Shown here one piece after another: positions 48,701 through 55,793 of a stretch of 64,000 nt of DNA. Source of the DNA: Mycobacterium kubicae (GTDB taxonomy: Bacteria > Actinomycetota > Actinomycetes > Mycobacteriales > Mycobacteriaceae). A model generated the notes under the pieces. The model did no database searches and was not told the origin of the DNA. It was given only the letters and a program-made list of their open reading frames with translations. The DNA is taken from positions 3,782,001 through 3,846,000 of the forward strand of contig NZ_CP065047.1 of the NCBI RefSeq assembly GCF_015689175.1. Direction: 5' to 3'. Position 1 is the stretch's first letter. Every line of letters starts with the position of its first letter. The translations under genes were made by a program, and so were the position numbers.

Positions 48701-51700
48701 CGAGCCGGCGGACAGCAGGTGCGAATACTCGTTGGCACCGACCCCCACGAAGATGCCGCTTCGGCTGCCGCGCAACGACGCCGGGGAATAGCCGGCCCGT
48801 TCCAGGCCTTCCCAGACGGTCTCGAGCACCAATCGCTGCTGCGGATCGATCCAGATCGCCTCGCGCGGCGAGATACCGAAGAACTCCGGATCGAATCCGT
48901 CGATCTCGTCGAGGAACCCGCCGAAGCGGCTGTAGATCTTGCCCGGAGCTTCTGGATCGGGGTCGTAGAACTCGTCGACGTCGAACCGGTCCTCCGGGAT
49001 CTCCCGGATCGCATCCACACCCTCGGACAACACGTCCCAGAATGCCTCGAGGTTGGGCGCGCCGGGGAAACGGCACGCCACCGCGATGATGGCGATCGGT
49101 TCGTCCGTTCGAGTCGTCACGGTTGCCGGCTGGGTTCCCGAACCGGCCGCCTGCTCACCGAGCCCCAGCACGTCGCCGAGCAGGTAGTCCACCACGTCGG
49201 AGAGCCGCGGGTGGTCCATCGCCAGGGTGGCCGGCACCTCCTTGCCCACCGCTTGCTCGATGCGGCGCCGCAATTCGATGGCCATCAGCGAATCCATGCC
49301 CAGATCGAAGAATCCGGCGTCGGCCCGGATTTCCGCGGTGTCGACCCGCGTGACCTCTGCCACCGCCTGGCGCAGGAAATCCGCCAGGATCTTTTTGCGT
49401 TGCTGCACCGGAGCTTTGGTGAGCTGCTCGACCAGCTGGGTCTTGCCGGACGGCAGAGTTGTCCCGAGCGCCGGCGCCGCCTCGGGCACCTCGCGCTCTA
49501 CTTCGGCCAGGAACGCCCGCCGCCCCGCCTGCTGATAGAGCGGCAGGAAGCGAGCCCAGTCGATGCGGGCCACCACGCCTTGCGCGGGACCTTGTGCCGC
49601 ACCGTGCGCCAAAGCAGCCCCCAGCAGATCGGCCATACCCGCCAGCGCATCGGCCGGGGACAGGGTCCGCACCCCGCGCTGGTCGAGGCGGGCGCGAGCC
49701 TCCTGGTCGGCCATGCCCGCCGACCAGGGACCGAAATCGACGCTGATCCCGGTGACGCCCTGCTCGCGCAGCCGCCAGGCCAGCCCGTCGAGGAAGGCGT
49801 TGGCAGCGCCATAGGCAGTCTGACCGTAACCGCCCCACACCGAAGCGATGGAAGACGTGTTCAGGAAGAAGTCCAGCTGCAGGTCCGCCGCCGCCTCCGT
49901 CAGATGCCAAGCACCCCAGACCTTCCCGGCGAACACCCGGTCCACCTCGGTGTCCTCGAGGGTGCGTAGGGGCGTGGTGCCGATCTCACCCGCGGCATGA
50001 ACGATGCCGGCGATCGGCGGCAGTTCGGCCTGGACCGTGGCGAACAGGCGCGCGACGTCGTGCGCATTTGCGACGTCGGCCGTGATTACGTGGACTTCAC
50101 AGCCGTGGGCTGTGCGGATGGCATCGATGCGCCGTTGCGCGACGTCACCGGGCGCGCGCCTGCTGGTCAGCACCAGATGGCCGGCGCCGTGTGCGGCCAG
50201 GTAGCCGGCGATCTCGAGCCCGACCGATCCCAGCCCTCCGGTCACCAGATACGTTGCGTCGCTTCGCAGTTGCAATGGTGTGGCGATCGGCTGCTCGGCC
50301 CGGCGCACCAGCCGCGGGACATAGACCGCGTGCTCGCGCAGCGCGAACTGGTCTTCCCGGGCGGCCGACTCGCGCGGCGCCATGACCTCGGTGATCAATT
50401 CCGACCACTCGTCGCCGCTGCCTTCACTGAGATCCGCCAGCCCGCCCCACAGGTGCGGATACTCCAGCGCGGTGGCCCGCCCGAATCCCCAGAGGCAGCT
50501 CTGATCCGGCGACACGGTGTCAGCCTCGGTGACTCGCTGCGCGCCGCGCGTCACCAGCCAGATCGCTGTGCGCAGTTCGGCGGCGGCCGCGGCGCGGAAG
50601 AGCCGCCGCGTTCCGCCCAGGACCCGGTGCTGCATCCGCAACAACGACTGCATCGACGCTGCGCTGTCCGGGCCCAACGCCGCGACGTGCAGGATCCGCA
50701 GCGACGGTTCCTCTGCCACCGCGACGCGCAGCGCCGCGGTGAGTTGTTCCTCGTCGGAGTCCGACATCGGCAACCCGAGGAACCGATGCCGGTGGCCGTG
50801 GGCGGTGAGCGTGTCGACCAGTGGCTGCACCGCACCGGCGTCATCGCCGACGAGGAGCCAGGCTGAGGCCTCGCCGGGTTCACCCGCGCCGAGGCCTGCG
50901 AACTTGGCCAAATCCCAACGGATCTCGTAGCGGGCGTCCGCGATCGCTTCGGTTTTGCGCTGCTGATTGTGTTGTGCAGCAAGCTTGGTCAGCACAGTCA
51001 TGGTCTGCTCGTCGGCGTCCGCGCCGTCGAGCAGGGCCGCGAGTTCTTCGATCCGGCCGTCCTCCAGAAGGCGGACGGCTTCGGACCGCGCGGGCGCGTT
51101 CTGTTGCTGGTTGGGGCTGACGCGGTTGTCCCGGTACCAGTACTGGCGATGCTGGAACGGATAGGTGGGCAGGTCGAGCTTGTGCGCGGCCCCGCTGACA
51201 GCGCCGAAATCGGGCAGGTGGCCGAGGACGTAGGCATCGGCGAGGGCCTCGGTGATCTGCCGGTGGTCGGTGGTGTTGCGGCGCAGTGACGCGATGGCCT
51301 TGGGTGCGGTGGCCGGATCGGGCCACGCCCGCAGCGCCGCAGCGGTCAGCACCGGCTGCGGGCCGATTTCCAGCAGCACCTTGCAGCCCAGTTCGGCCAG
51401 CGTACGCACGCTTTTGGCGAATTCCACCGGCTGGCGCGCGTGGCGACGCCAGTAGGCGCCATCGAGCTTCACACTGCGGCCCAGCGCGGCACCGGTGCGG
51501 TTGCACACCAGAACTCGTTGCGGCGCACCGAAGTTGAACTGATTCGCGTAGGCCTCGAACTCGTCGAGGATCGGGTCCAGCAGCGCCGAGTGGAAGGCGT
51601 GACTGGTGTCCAGCCAGTCACAACGCACGCCGTCGGCCGCCAACCGGGCCACCGCCTGGTCCAGATCGTGCGCGGGTCCCGATAGCACGGTGTTGGCGCC

Positions 51701-53815
51701 GTTGTACGCCGCAACCGACAGGTTGGGATACTCGTCGGTGAGACTTTCGACGCGTTCGGCGCCGGCGAAGACCGCGACCATGCGTCCGCCCGCGGGCAGA
51801 CTGCCGAAAAGGCGGCCGCGCTCGGCCATCAGCAGCGCGCCGTCCTCAAGGCTCAACACCCCCGCGACGCACGCCGCTGCATACTGGCCGACGCTGTGGC
51901 CCAGCACCACGTCGGGTTCGAAGCCCCACGATTGCCAGAGTCGGGCCAAGCCCATCTCCACCGCGAACAAGGCGGGCTGCGCGTAGGAAGTCTGGCGCAG
52001 CGTCTCCTCGCTGCCCGGGCTGTCCGCATCGAAGATCACGTCCAGCAGCGGCTTTTCCAGGACGTCGGCGACCACCGCGGCGCAGCGGGTCAGCGTCTCG
52101 GCGAACACGGGCTCGGTGTCGAACAACTCGCGGGCCATGCCCGGGTACTGGCTGCCTTGACCGGTGAACAGCCACGCCGTCTTCGGCGCGTCGTCGGATA
52201 CACCACGCACCAGGCCAGGGGCCGGCCGGTCATCGGCGAGCGCACCGAGCAACTCACTCGCGGATTCCCTGGAATCGACCACCAGCGCGGCCCGGTGCTC
52301 GAAGTGCGCCCGTCCCGCTCCGGCGGTGAGGCACACATCCGCCAAGGCGGCTTCCGGGTGCGCGCTCAACCAGGTGCGGTACTGATCGGCGACCTGCACG
52401 AGCGCGGCGGGGGTGCGCGCCGACAAAGGCAGCAGGCTGAACCGCCGATTGCCCGGCCGCACGGCCGGAGCCGGTGCCGCCGCGACCGGATCCGCCACCG
52501 GAGCTTCTTCGATGATGACGTGGGCATTGGTCCCGGCGAATCCGAACGAGCTGACGCCCGCGATCCGCGGCCGACCGTTGCGTTCCCACTCGGTGGCCTC
52601 CTGCACGACCTGCACCGCAAGCCGGTCCCACGGAATGTGCGGCGACGGGTTGCGGAAATGCAGGTGCTGCGGCAGCAGCTGGTTTTCGAGCGAAAGGATG
52701 ACTTTGATGACGCCCGCGATGCCCGCGGCGGCTTCCAGATGGCCGATGTTCGTCTTCACCGAGCCGATCAGCAGCGGCTGGTTCGCCTCGCGGCCGGCAC
52801 CGAGCGCCGCGCCGGCGGCCTGCACCTCGATCGGGTCACCCAGCGATGTCCCGGTCCCATGCGCCTCCAGGTACCCGATGTCGCCGGGTGCGAGGCCGGC
52901 GCGCTTGAGCGCCTCGGCAATAACACGTTGCTGCGCAACGCCATTGGGCACCGTCAGACCGCCCGAGGCGCCGTCCTGGTTGATTGCGCTGCCCCGGATC
53001 ACGGCGCGGATGCGGTCGCCGTCTCGGATCGCGTCCGCGAGCCGCTTGACGACAATCACACCGCAGCCCTCGCCCCGCACGTAGCCGTCCGCGGCAGCGT
53101 CGAACGTCTTGCACCGGCCGTCGGGGGCGAGCATGTGCGCGTGCGAGAAGGTGATCATGGTCGCCGGGGTGAGCAGCACGTTAGCGCCGCCGGCGAGCGC
53201 GAGGTCACATTCGCCCAAGCGCAGCGCCTGGCAGGCCTGGTGGATCGCCACCAACGACGAACTGCACGCCGTGTCCACCGCGACCGCCGGGCCCTGCAGT
53301 CCCAACCGGTAGCTGATCCGGCCCGCCGCCGCGGCATTGGACGTCCCGATCGCCATATAGGCCTCGATCTCGGGATACGTCAGTTCGTCGGATGCCATGC
53401 CCAGGTAATCGTGGGTGGCCAAGCCGATGAACACACCGGTGTTGGTGTTCGCCAAAGCCGTTGGCGCGGTGCCCGAATGCTCCACCGCCCGCCAGGCCGT
53501 CTCCAGCAGGAGCCGGTGCTGCGGGTCCATCAACCGCACCTCGCGCGCCGACATCCCGAAAAACGGCGCGTCGAAACCCGTTACGTCGTCGACGAAACCT
53601 GCCCGACGCGTCACGACCTTTCCGGGCGCATCGGGGTCCGGGTCGAAGAATTCGTCGACGTCCCACCGGTCCGGGGGGACCTCCGATATCGCTTCCCGGC
53701 CTTCTCGCAGCACCTGCCAGAACTCGTCTGCGTCTGCGGCTCCCGGGAAACGCGCCGCGTAGCCAACTATCGCAAAACCCGATGTGGGCTCCATCGGGTC
53801 TTCGACGGATGTCAT
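42677..53815 (-). CDS. pks: Bimodular type I polyketide synthase of the TPP locus
   Basis: This 3712-residue synthase starts at the ATG at 53815, which has a GGGGAGGA site. The open frame extends to 54118 without a better start. Order by residue: KS1 about 13-430 (TACSSS near 184), AT1 from 545 (HAFH near 740), KR1 near 1190, ACP1 (GMDSLM near 1509), KS2 from 1573 (TACSSS near 1742), AT2 from 2120 (HAFH near 2308), DH near 2513 (HxxxGxxxxP), ER near 3130, KR2 near 3320 and ACP2 (GTDSLM near 3622). Module 1 shows no DH or ER. Both AT motifs indicate malonyl-CoA, so the chain is unbranched. Alternating partly and fully reduced units fit phleic acids, the polyenes of trehalose polyphleates. No thioesterase is present. 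Confidence 0.93.
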   Translation of the reverse strand: MTSVEDPMEPTSGFAIVGYAARFPGAADADEFWQVLREGREAISEVPPDRWDVDEFFDPDPDAPGKVVTRRAGFVDDVTGFDAPFFGMSAREVRLMDPQHRLLLETAWRAVEHSGTAPTALANTNTGVFIGLATHDYLGMASDELTYPEIEAYMAIGTSNAAAAGRISYRLGLQGPAVAVDTACSSSLVAIHQACQALRLGECDLALAGGANVLLTPATMITFSHAHMLAPDGRCKTFDAAADGYVRGEGCGVIVVKRLADAIRDGDRIRAVIRGSAINQDGASGGLTVPNGVAQQRVIAEALKRAGLAPGDIGYLEAHGTGTSLGDPIEVQAAGAALGAGREANQPLLIGSVKTNIGHLEAAAGIAGVIKVILSLENQLLPQHLHFRNPSPHIPWDRLAVQVVQEATEWERNGRPRIAGVSSFGFAGTNAHVIIEEAPVADPVAAAPAPAVRPGNRRFSLLPLSARTPAALVQVADQYRTWLSAHPEAALADVCLTAGAGRAHFEHRAALVVDSRESASELLGALADDRPAPGLVRGVSDDAPKTAWLFTGQGSQYPGMARELFDTEPVFAETLTRCAAVVADVLEKPLLDVIFDADSPGSEETLRQTSYAQPALFAVEMGLARLWQSWGFEPDVVLGHSVGQYAAACVAGVLSLEDGALLMAERGRLFGSLPAGGRMVAVFAGAERVESLTDEYPNLSVAAYNGANTVLSGPAHDLDQAVARLAADGVRCDWLDTSHAFHSALLDPILDEFEAYANQFNFGAPQRVLVCNRTGAALGRSVKLDGAYWRRHARQPVEFAKSVRTLAELGCKVLLEIGPQPVLTAAALRAWPDPATAPKAIASLRRNTTDHRQITEALADAYVLGHLPDFGAVSGAAHKLDLPTYPFQHRQYWYRDNRVSPNQQQNAPARSEAVRLLEDGRIEELAALLDGADADEQTMTVLTKLAAQHNQQRKTEAIADARYEIRWDLAKFAGLGAGEPGEASAWLLVGDDAGAVQPLVDTLTAHGHRHRFLGLPMSDSDEEQLTAALRVAVAEEPSLRILHVAALGPDSAASMQSLLRMQHRVLGGTRRLFRAAAAAELRTAIWLVTRGAQRVTEADTVSPDQSCLWGFGRATALEYPHLWGGLADLSEGSGDEWSELITEVMAPRESAAREDQFALREHAVYVPRLVRRAEQPIATPLQLRSDATYLVTGGLGSVGLEIAGYLAAHGAGHLVLTSRRAPGDVAQRRIDAIRTAHGCEVHVITADVANAHDVARLFATVQAELPPIAGIVHAAGEIGTTPLRTLEDTEVDRVFAGKVWGAWHLTEAAADLQLDFFLNTSSIASVWGGYGQTAYGAANAFLDGLAWRLREQGVTGISVDFGPWSAGMADQEARARLDQRGVRTLSPADALAGMADLLGAALAHGAAQGPAQGVVARIDWARFLPLYQQAGRRAFLAEVEREVPEAAPALGTTLPSGKTQLVEQLTKAPVQQRKKILADFLRQAVAEVTRVDTAEIRADAGFFDLGMDSLMAIELRRRIEQAVGKEVPATLAMDHPRLSDVVDYLLGDVLGLGEQAAGSGTQPATVTTRTDEPIAIIAVACRFPGAPNLEAFWDVLSEGVDAIREIPEDRFDVDEFYDPDPEAPGKIYSRFGGFLDEIDGFDPEFFGISPREAIWIDPQQRLVLETVWEGLERAGYSPASLRGSRSGIFVGVGANEYSHLLSAGSIEKIEPHFITGNALNAISGRVAFALGLEGPAVAVDTACSSSLVAVHQATQALHSGDCDLALAGGVNVLLSPVTVIAASRARMLSPVGRCKTFDASADGYVRSEGCGFLVLKRLSDATRDGDRVCAVIPSTAVNQDGASSGLTVPNGGAQQRLIGAALARAGLVGGDVDYLEAHGTGTPLGDPIEVQAAGAIYGADRDADRPLLMGSVKTNIGHLESASGVAGLIKVVLSLQHEMLPPSLHFDNPSPHIPWDSLPVRVVDKATPWQTNGKLRRAGISSFGFTGTNAHVLIEEAPARAAHPDEYSTGDPSPDAAAAPESDVQDEPVGVLPLSARSPQALMALAERYGEWLNTHPKVDIADVCFTAGTGRSHFEHRAALVVDSVQSAREALAELADNRVRPGVLRGECTDPPTTAWFFTGQGSQYPGMARELFDAEPVFADTVTRCADAINGMLPRPLLEVLFAADREAGELLRHTSFAQPALFAVEMGLARLWQSWGIEPDVVLGHSVGQYAAACVAGVFSIEDGARLMAERGRLFGSLPEGGRMVAVFADPTYVEEAANECPRVSVAAYNGPNTVLSGPGADLEQIVAGCGNDGIRCTWLETSHAFHSELLEPVLDEFESYAARMQFAMPTLPLVCNRTGAVLTAETPLDAQYWRRHSRQPVQFSESVRTVAALGCSVLMEIGPQPVLTGAAVQVWPEHLASPRAIVSLRKGIADRRQVAEALAGAYVSGHRPKFAALHGQPRRKLELPTYPFQRRRFWPKMSGVAGVDGQGAAVSGILGGAKDLASGDSVYTSRLSVKTQPWLSDHVIYGTVVVPGATYAAMALAAVGPPGRVQDVFFYEPIILPERASREVQLTLHPLDDGGWSFRVHSRPYGVRDADWSLNADGTVIAGVEDEPAAEPGDPIDAVIERMNRMRPQQLFETFADMELSWGPNWSGSLKSLWLGEGEAVGDITVGDELAEHLGTEPMHPVLLDLCTGVAFPAFPALLAAEQGVSDLFLPLRYGRVELQEKMPRRFYCRARWHANALDNETQVFDLDFVDRDGRRLGGIREFTVKRAPREALLRGLGGDATRLLYTLGWHEVPLPTADDDAGNATGTLLIAGFDELAANVPGCVSIDRASLSTESEPLGRLLAQAHERGMPFSGIVWRSAGPTAAETSAESAARLEDEIAQLLSAVHTLQADGSSRLPGGLWIVTERAVATESGESVDPVQAALWGLGRTIVNEEPGLRCRLVDYDGSGEAVHSLAALLRAPLNEPELAVRQGKFLASRLLQWSRSGHLAVPRAADYVLAPTERGAIDNLRLTEAEVPPPGEGYVQVRVEAAGLNFRDVLNVLGLYPGDPGPIGGDFAGVVTQLGEGVSGLEIGQRVYGFMQGAFSSRFNVPAHLLGPIPDGVSAVDAATIPAAALTARLAFDWAQLKPGDRVLIHAASGGVGLAAIQMAQQHGATVFATASTYKRATLRKLGVQYVYDSRSTDFADQILADTDGAGVDVVLNSLTNEGFVEATVRATAQHGRFAEIAKRDIWTPEQMAAARPDIAYEIVALDVTTLQEPERIRALLGEVSEGLATGEWAPLPAEIYPLTEAKTAFRRMQQARHIGKIVLRMPNPLQPRGDRSYLITGGLGAIGLHTAAYLAQLGAGDIVLTSRRAPDADAQRAIDDITERYRCRIHTFPADVGDESEVATLLERIRAELPPLAGVAHLAGVLDDALLSQQNVERFRNTLAPKAFGACYLDRLTKDDNLDFFIVSSSVSSLLGSPGQANYSTANALLDGLVAARQARGVPATGVNFGPWAKGGMASSEAARANIGAQGLIPLEPSAALSALAEVVANGTAQATVIKANWQRAAKVLGSSRPPILDLVLPSAVTETAGDSELLRQLQEIPVAQRASLITEFLQREVQGFLRLAQPPAATSRFLDLGTDSLMAVELRNRLHSQFGGAFTLNATAVFDYPTIGGLAEYLASQLPDADAAPSDRVERSSDGAESGGAPEDPEPAPAVDSVADVERGDDLGGA

Positions 53816-54264
53816 GCGGTTGTCCTCCCCTATTCCGCTCGGAAGATTTGTGCCCGCCGACCCTAGTGGGCGGGGGCCATCGTTGCTCCGAAGCACATCC
53901 TGGGTCGCGCAGCATTGCACGCGTCCAGCACCAGATTGGCGGACTTGCTCCGGGCGTGACGCCTCCAGCAACCGTCGTGGCGAATTTACACAGTGCGGGC
54001 CCATTGTCGCAGCCGAATCACCGCGACGCCCAAGATGCGTCCTTGCGCGGCCGCGCGCGCACGCTGCGGTGCGAGTGCCGCCGGAACGGGTGTCCGACGG
54101 CGGGCCGCTCGCCAGCACACCACCCGCCGGGCCAGTGACCTGGTGGGCGAGCCCGTATCCTCGGATACCGCCGACGGTGCTCGCCGCAGAGGATATGTTG
54201 ATGTGGCTATCAGCGGCCGGGACTGCCGCCGAGCAGCGTCCACGGACATTGGGGAGAAATCGTA
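53816..54264. promoter_or_regulatory. 449-base divergent region between pks and papA
   Basis: The only promoter-bearing gap of the polyketide locus. It should carry promoters for pks (leftward) and for papA-mmpL-PE-fadD (rightward). The pks RBS is at its left edge and the papA RBS (GGGGAGAAA) at its right edge. I saw no convincing -10/-35 pair or operator palindrome. The frames crossing it look like chance openings in GC-rich DNA. Confidence 0.5.
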
Positions 54265-55686
54265 TTGCGAATCGGGCAGATCACAATCGGCTCGCTCGGG
54301 GACTGGAAGCCGATGCCGGGGTCGGTCATCTCCTGGCACCCGACGCCGCAGGCCCGGGAGAAGGCCCGCCAAGCACCGGTCAGTCCCGTGCCGGTCAGCT
54401 ACATGCAGAGCCAACATCTTCGTAACTATCACGAACGGACCGCGGCGGGGCTGAACTTCTCGCGGCAAATCATCGCGACCTGTGAAGTGCCCGGCACGTG
54501 CGATGTTTCTGCGATGGATCACGCGGTCAACGCCTATCTGCGCCGGCATGACACGTTCCGCAGCTGGTTCGAACACACCGGTGATGGACAGTTCATCCGG
54601 CACAGCATCGAAGACCCCGCTGATATCGAATTCACGGCGATCGACCACGGCAAGATGACCGCTGACGAGATTCGTGCCCATGTGGTGGCGATCCCGAATC
54701 CGCTGGAGTGGGCTTGCTTCACCTTCGGGATAGTGCAAAGCGAGAGTCATTTCACGTTCTTCGCCGCAATGGACCATGTTCACGGTGACGCGACGCTGAT
54801 CGGCACCACGATGCTCGAGGCCAACGGGATGTACGCGGCGTTGAGCGGAGGCGGTGCACCTCTGGCCCTTCCCGATGCCGGCAGCTTCGAGGATTTCTGC
54901 ACCCGCGAGCGCCAATACACATCGACGTTGACGGTGGATTCGCCTCACGTCCGCGCGTGGATTGACTTCGCCGAGAACAACAATGGCGGCTTCCCGGAAT
55001 TTCCGTTGCCACTGGGCAACCCGCTGGAGTCCAGTCGCAGCGACATGGTTTCCGAACTCCTGATGAATGCTCAAGAGACGGAGCGATTCGAGGCGGCCTG
55101 CACATCGGTCGGCGCCCGCTTCGTCGGCGGCTTGTCGGCCTGCTTCGCCTTGGTAGAGCACGAGTTCACTGGCGCTCTCACGTATTACGGCCTCACTCCC
55201 CGAGACTCCCGCAGAGCGTCGGACAACTTCATGACCCAGGGCTGGTTTACCGGCTTACTCCCGATCACCGTGCCGATAGCTGCGGCCTCTTTCGCCGATG
55301 CCGCTTGGGCAGCGCAAACCGGATTCGACTCGGGCCTGCACATGGCCAAAGTGCCGTATTACCGCGTCTTGGAATTGGCGCCGTGGCTGAGGTGGCCGCA
55401 GCCGAACTTTCCGGTGTTCAACTTCCTGCATGGCGGCGCGGCTCCGCTGAACGCCGTTCTTGCTGCGGCCGACTTGGGCTATGCGAACAACATCGGGATC
55501 TATTCTGACGGCAGGTACTCGTATCAGCTGACCATCTACGTATTCCGGTACGCCGAGGGCACGGCAATGGCGATCATGTTTCCGGACAATCCAATTGCCC
55601 AGAAATCCGTTGTCCGCTATATGGAAGCGATGAGGTCGGTATGTGCGCGCGTCGCCGCCAGCGGGCATTGGGGACGCGTTGCGTAG
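54265..55686 (+). CDS. papA3: PapA-type acyltransferase of the TPP locus
   Basis: This 473-residue condensation-domain-like acyltransferase starts at a TTG at 54265 that has GGGGAGAAA 5 bases before it. Its start RIGQITIGSLGDWKP matches PapA1/PapA3 proteins. The active-site motif HxxxD is in AAMDHVHGDATLIG (about residue 170). GLTPRDSRRASD and GWFTGLLPITVPI are further conserved blocks. PapA3-type enzymes acylate trehalose in mycobacteria, and in the TPP pathway the member at this place forms the diacyltrehalose intermediate. The gene is divergent from pks. Confidence 0.9.
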   Translation: MRIGQITIGSLGDWKPMPGSVISWHPTPQAREKARQAPVSPVPVSYMQSQHLRNYHERTAAGLNFSRQIIATCEVPGTCDVSAMDHAVNAYLRRHDTFRSWFEHTGDGQFIRHSIEDPADIEFTAIDHGKMTADEIRAHVVAIPNPLEWACFTFGIVQSESHFTFFAAMDHVHGDATLIGTTMLEANGMYAALSGGGAPLALPDAGSFEDFCTRERQYTSTLTVDSPHVRAWIDFAENNNGGFPEFPLPLGNPLESSRSDMVSELLMNAQETERFEAACTSVGARFVGGLSACFALVEHEFTGALTYYGLTPRDSRRASDNFMTQGWFTGLLPITVPIAAASFADAAWAAQTGFDSGLHMAKVPYYRVLELAPWLRWPQPNFPVFNFLHGGAAPLNAVLAAADLGYANNIGIYSDGRYSYQLTIYVFRYAEGTAMAIMFPDNPIAQKSVVRYMEAMRSVCARVAASGHWGRVA

Positions 55687-55793
55687 CGCGTGATTGTTCC
55701 GGGGCTCGTAAGTGACATTGCGCGGTTTGACAGGACGTCGGCGAAGCTCGCCGGCGAGCGCACACGACTGCGCGAAGCGGGGGTGAGGGCGAT

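Noticed and set aside
47807..53866. Very long plus-strand frames (up to 720 codons) opposite the PKS
   Set aside because: Antisense of a GC-rich gene with strong third-position bias. No domain features or RBS.
53816..54118. 101-residue upstream extension of the PKS
   Set aside because: It has no homology to KS N-termini and no RBS, while the ATG at 53815 has GGGGAGGA and begins the usual KS lead-in.
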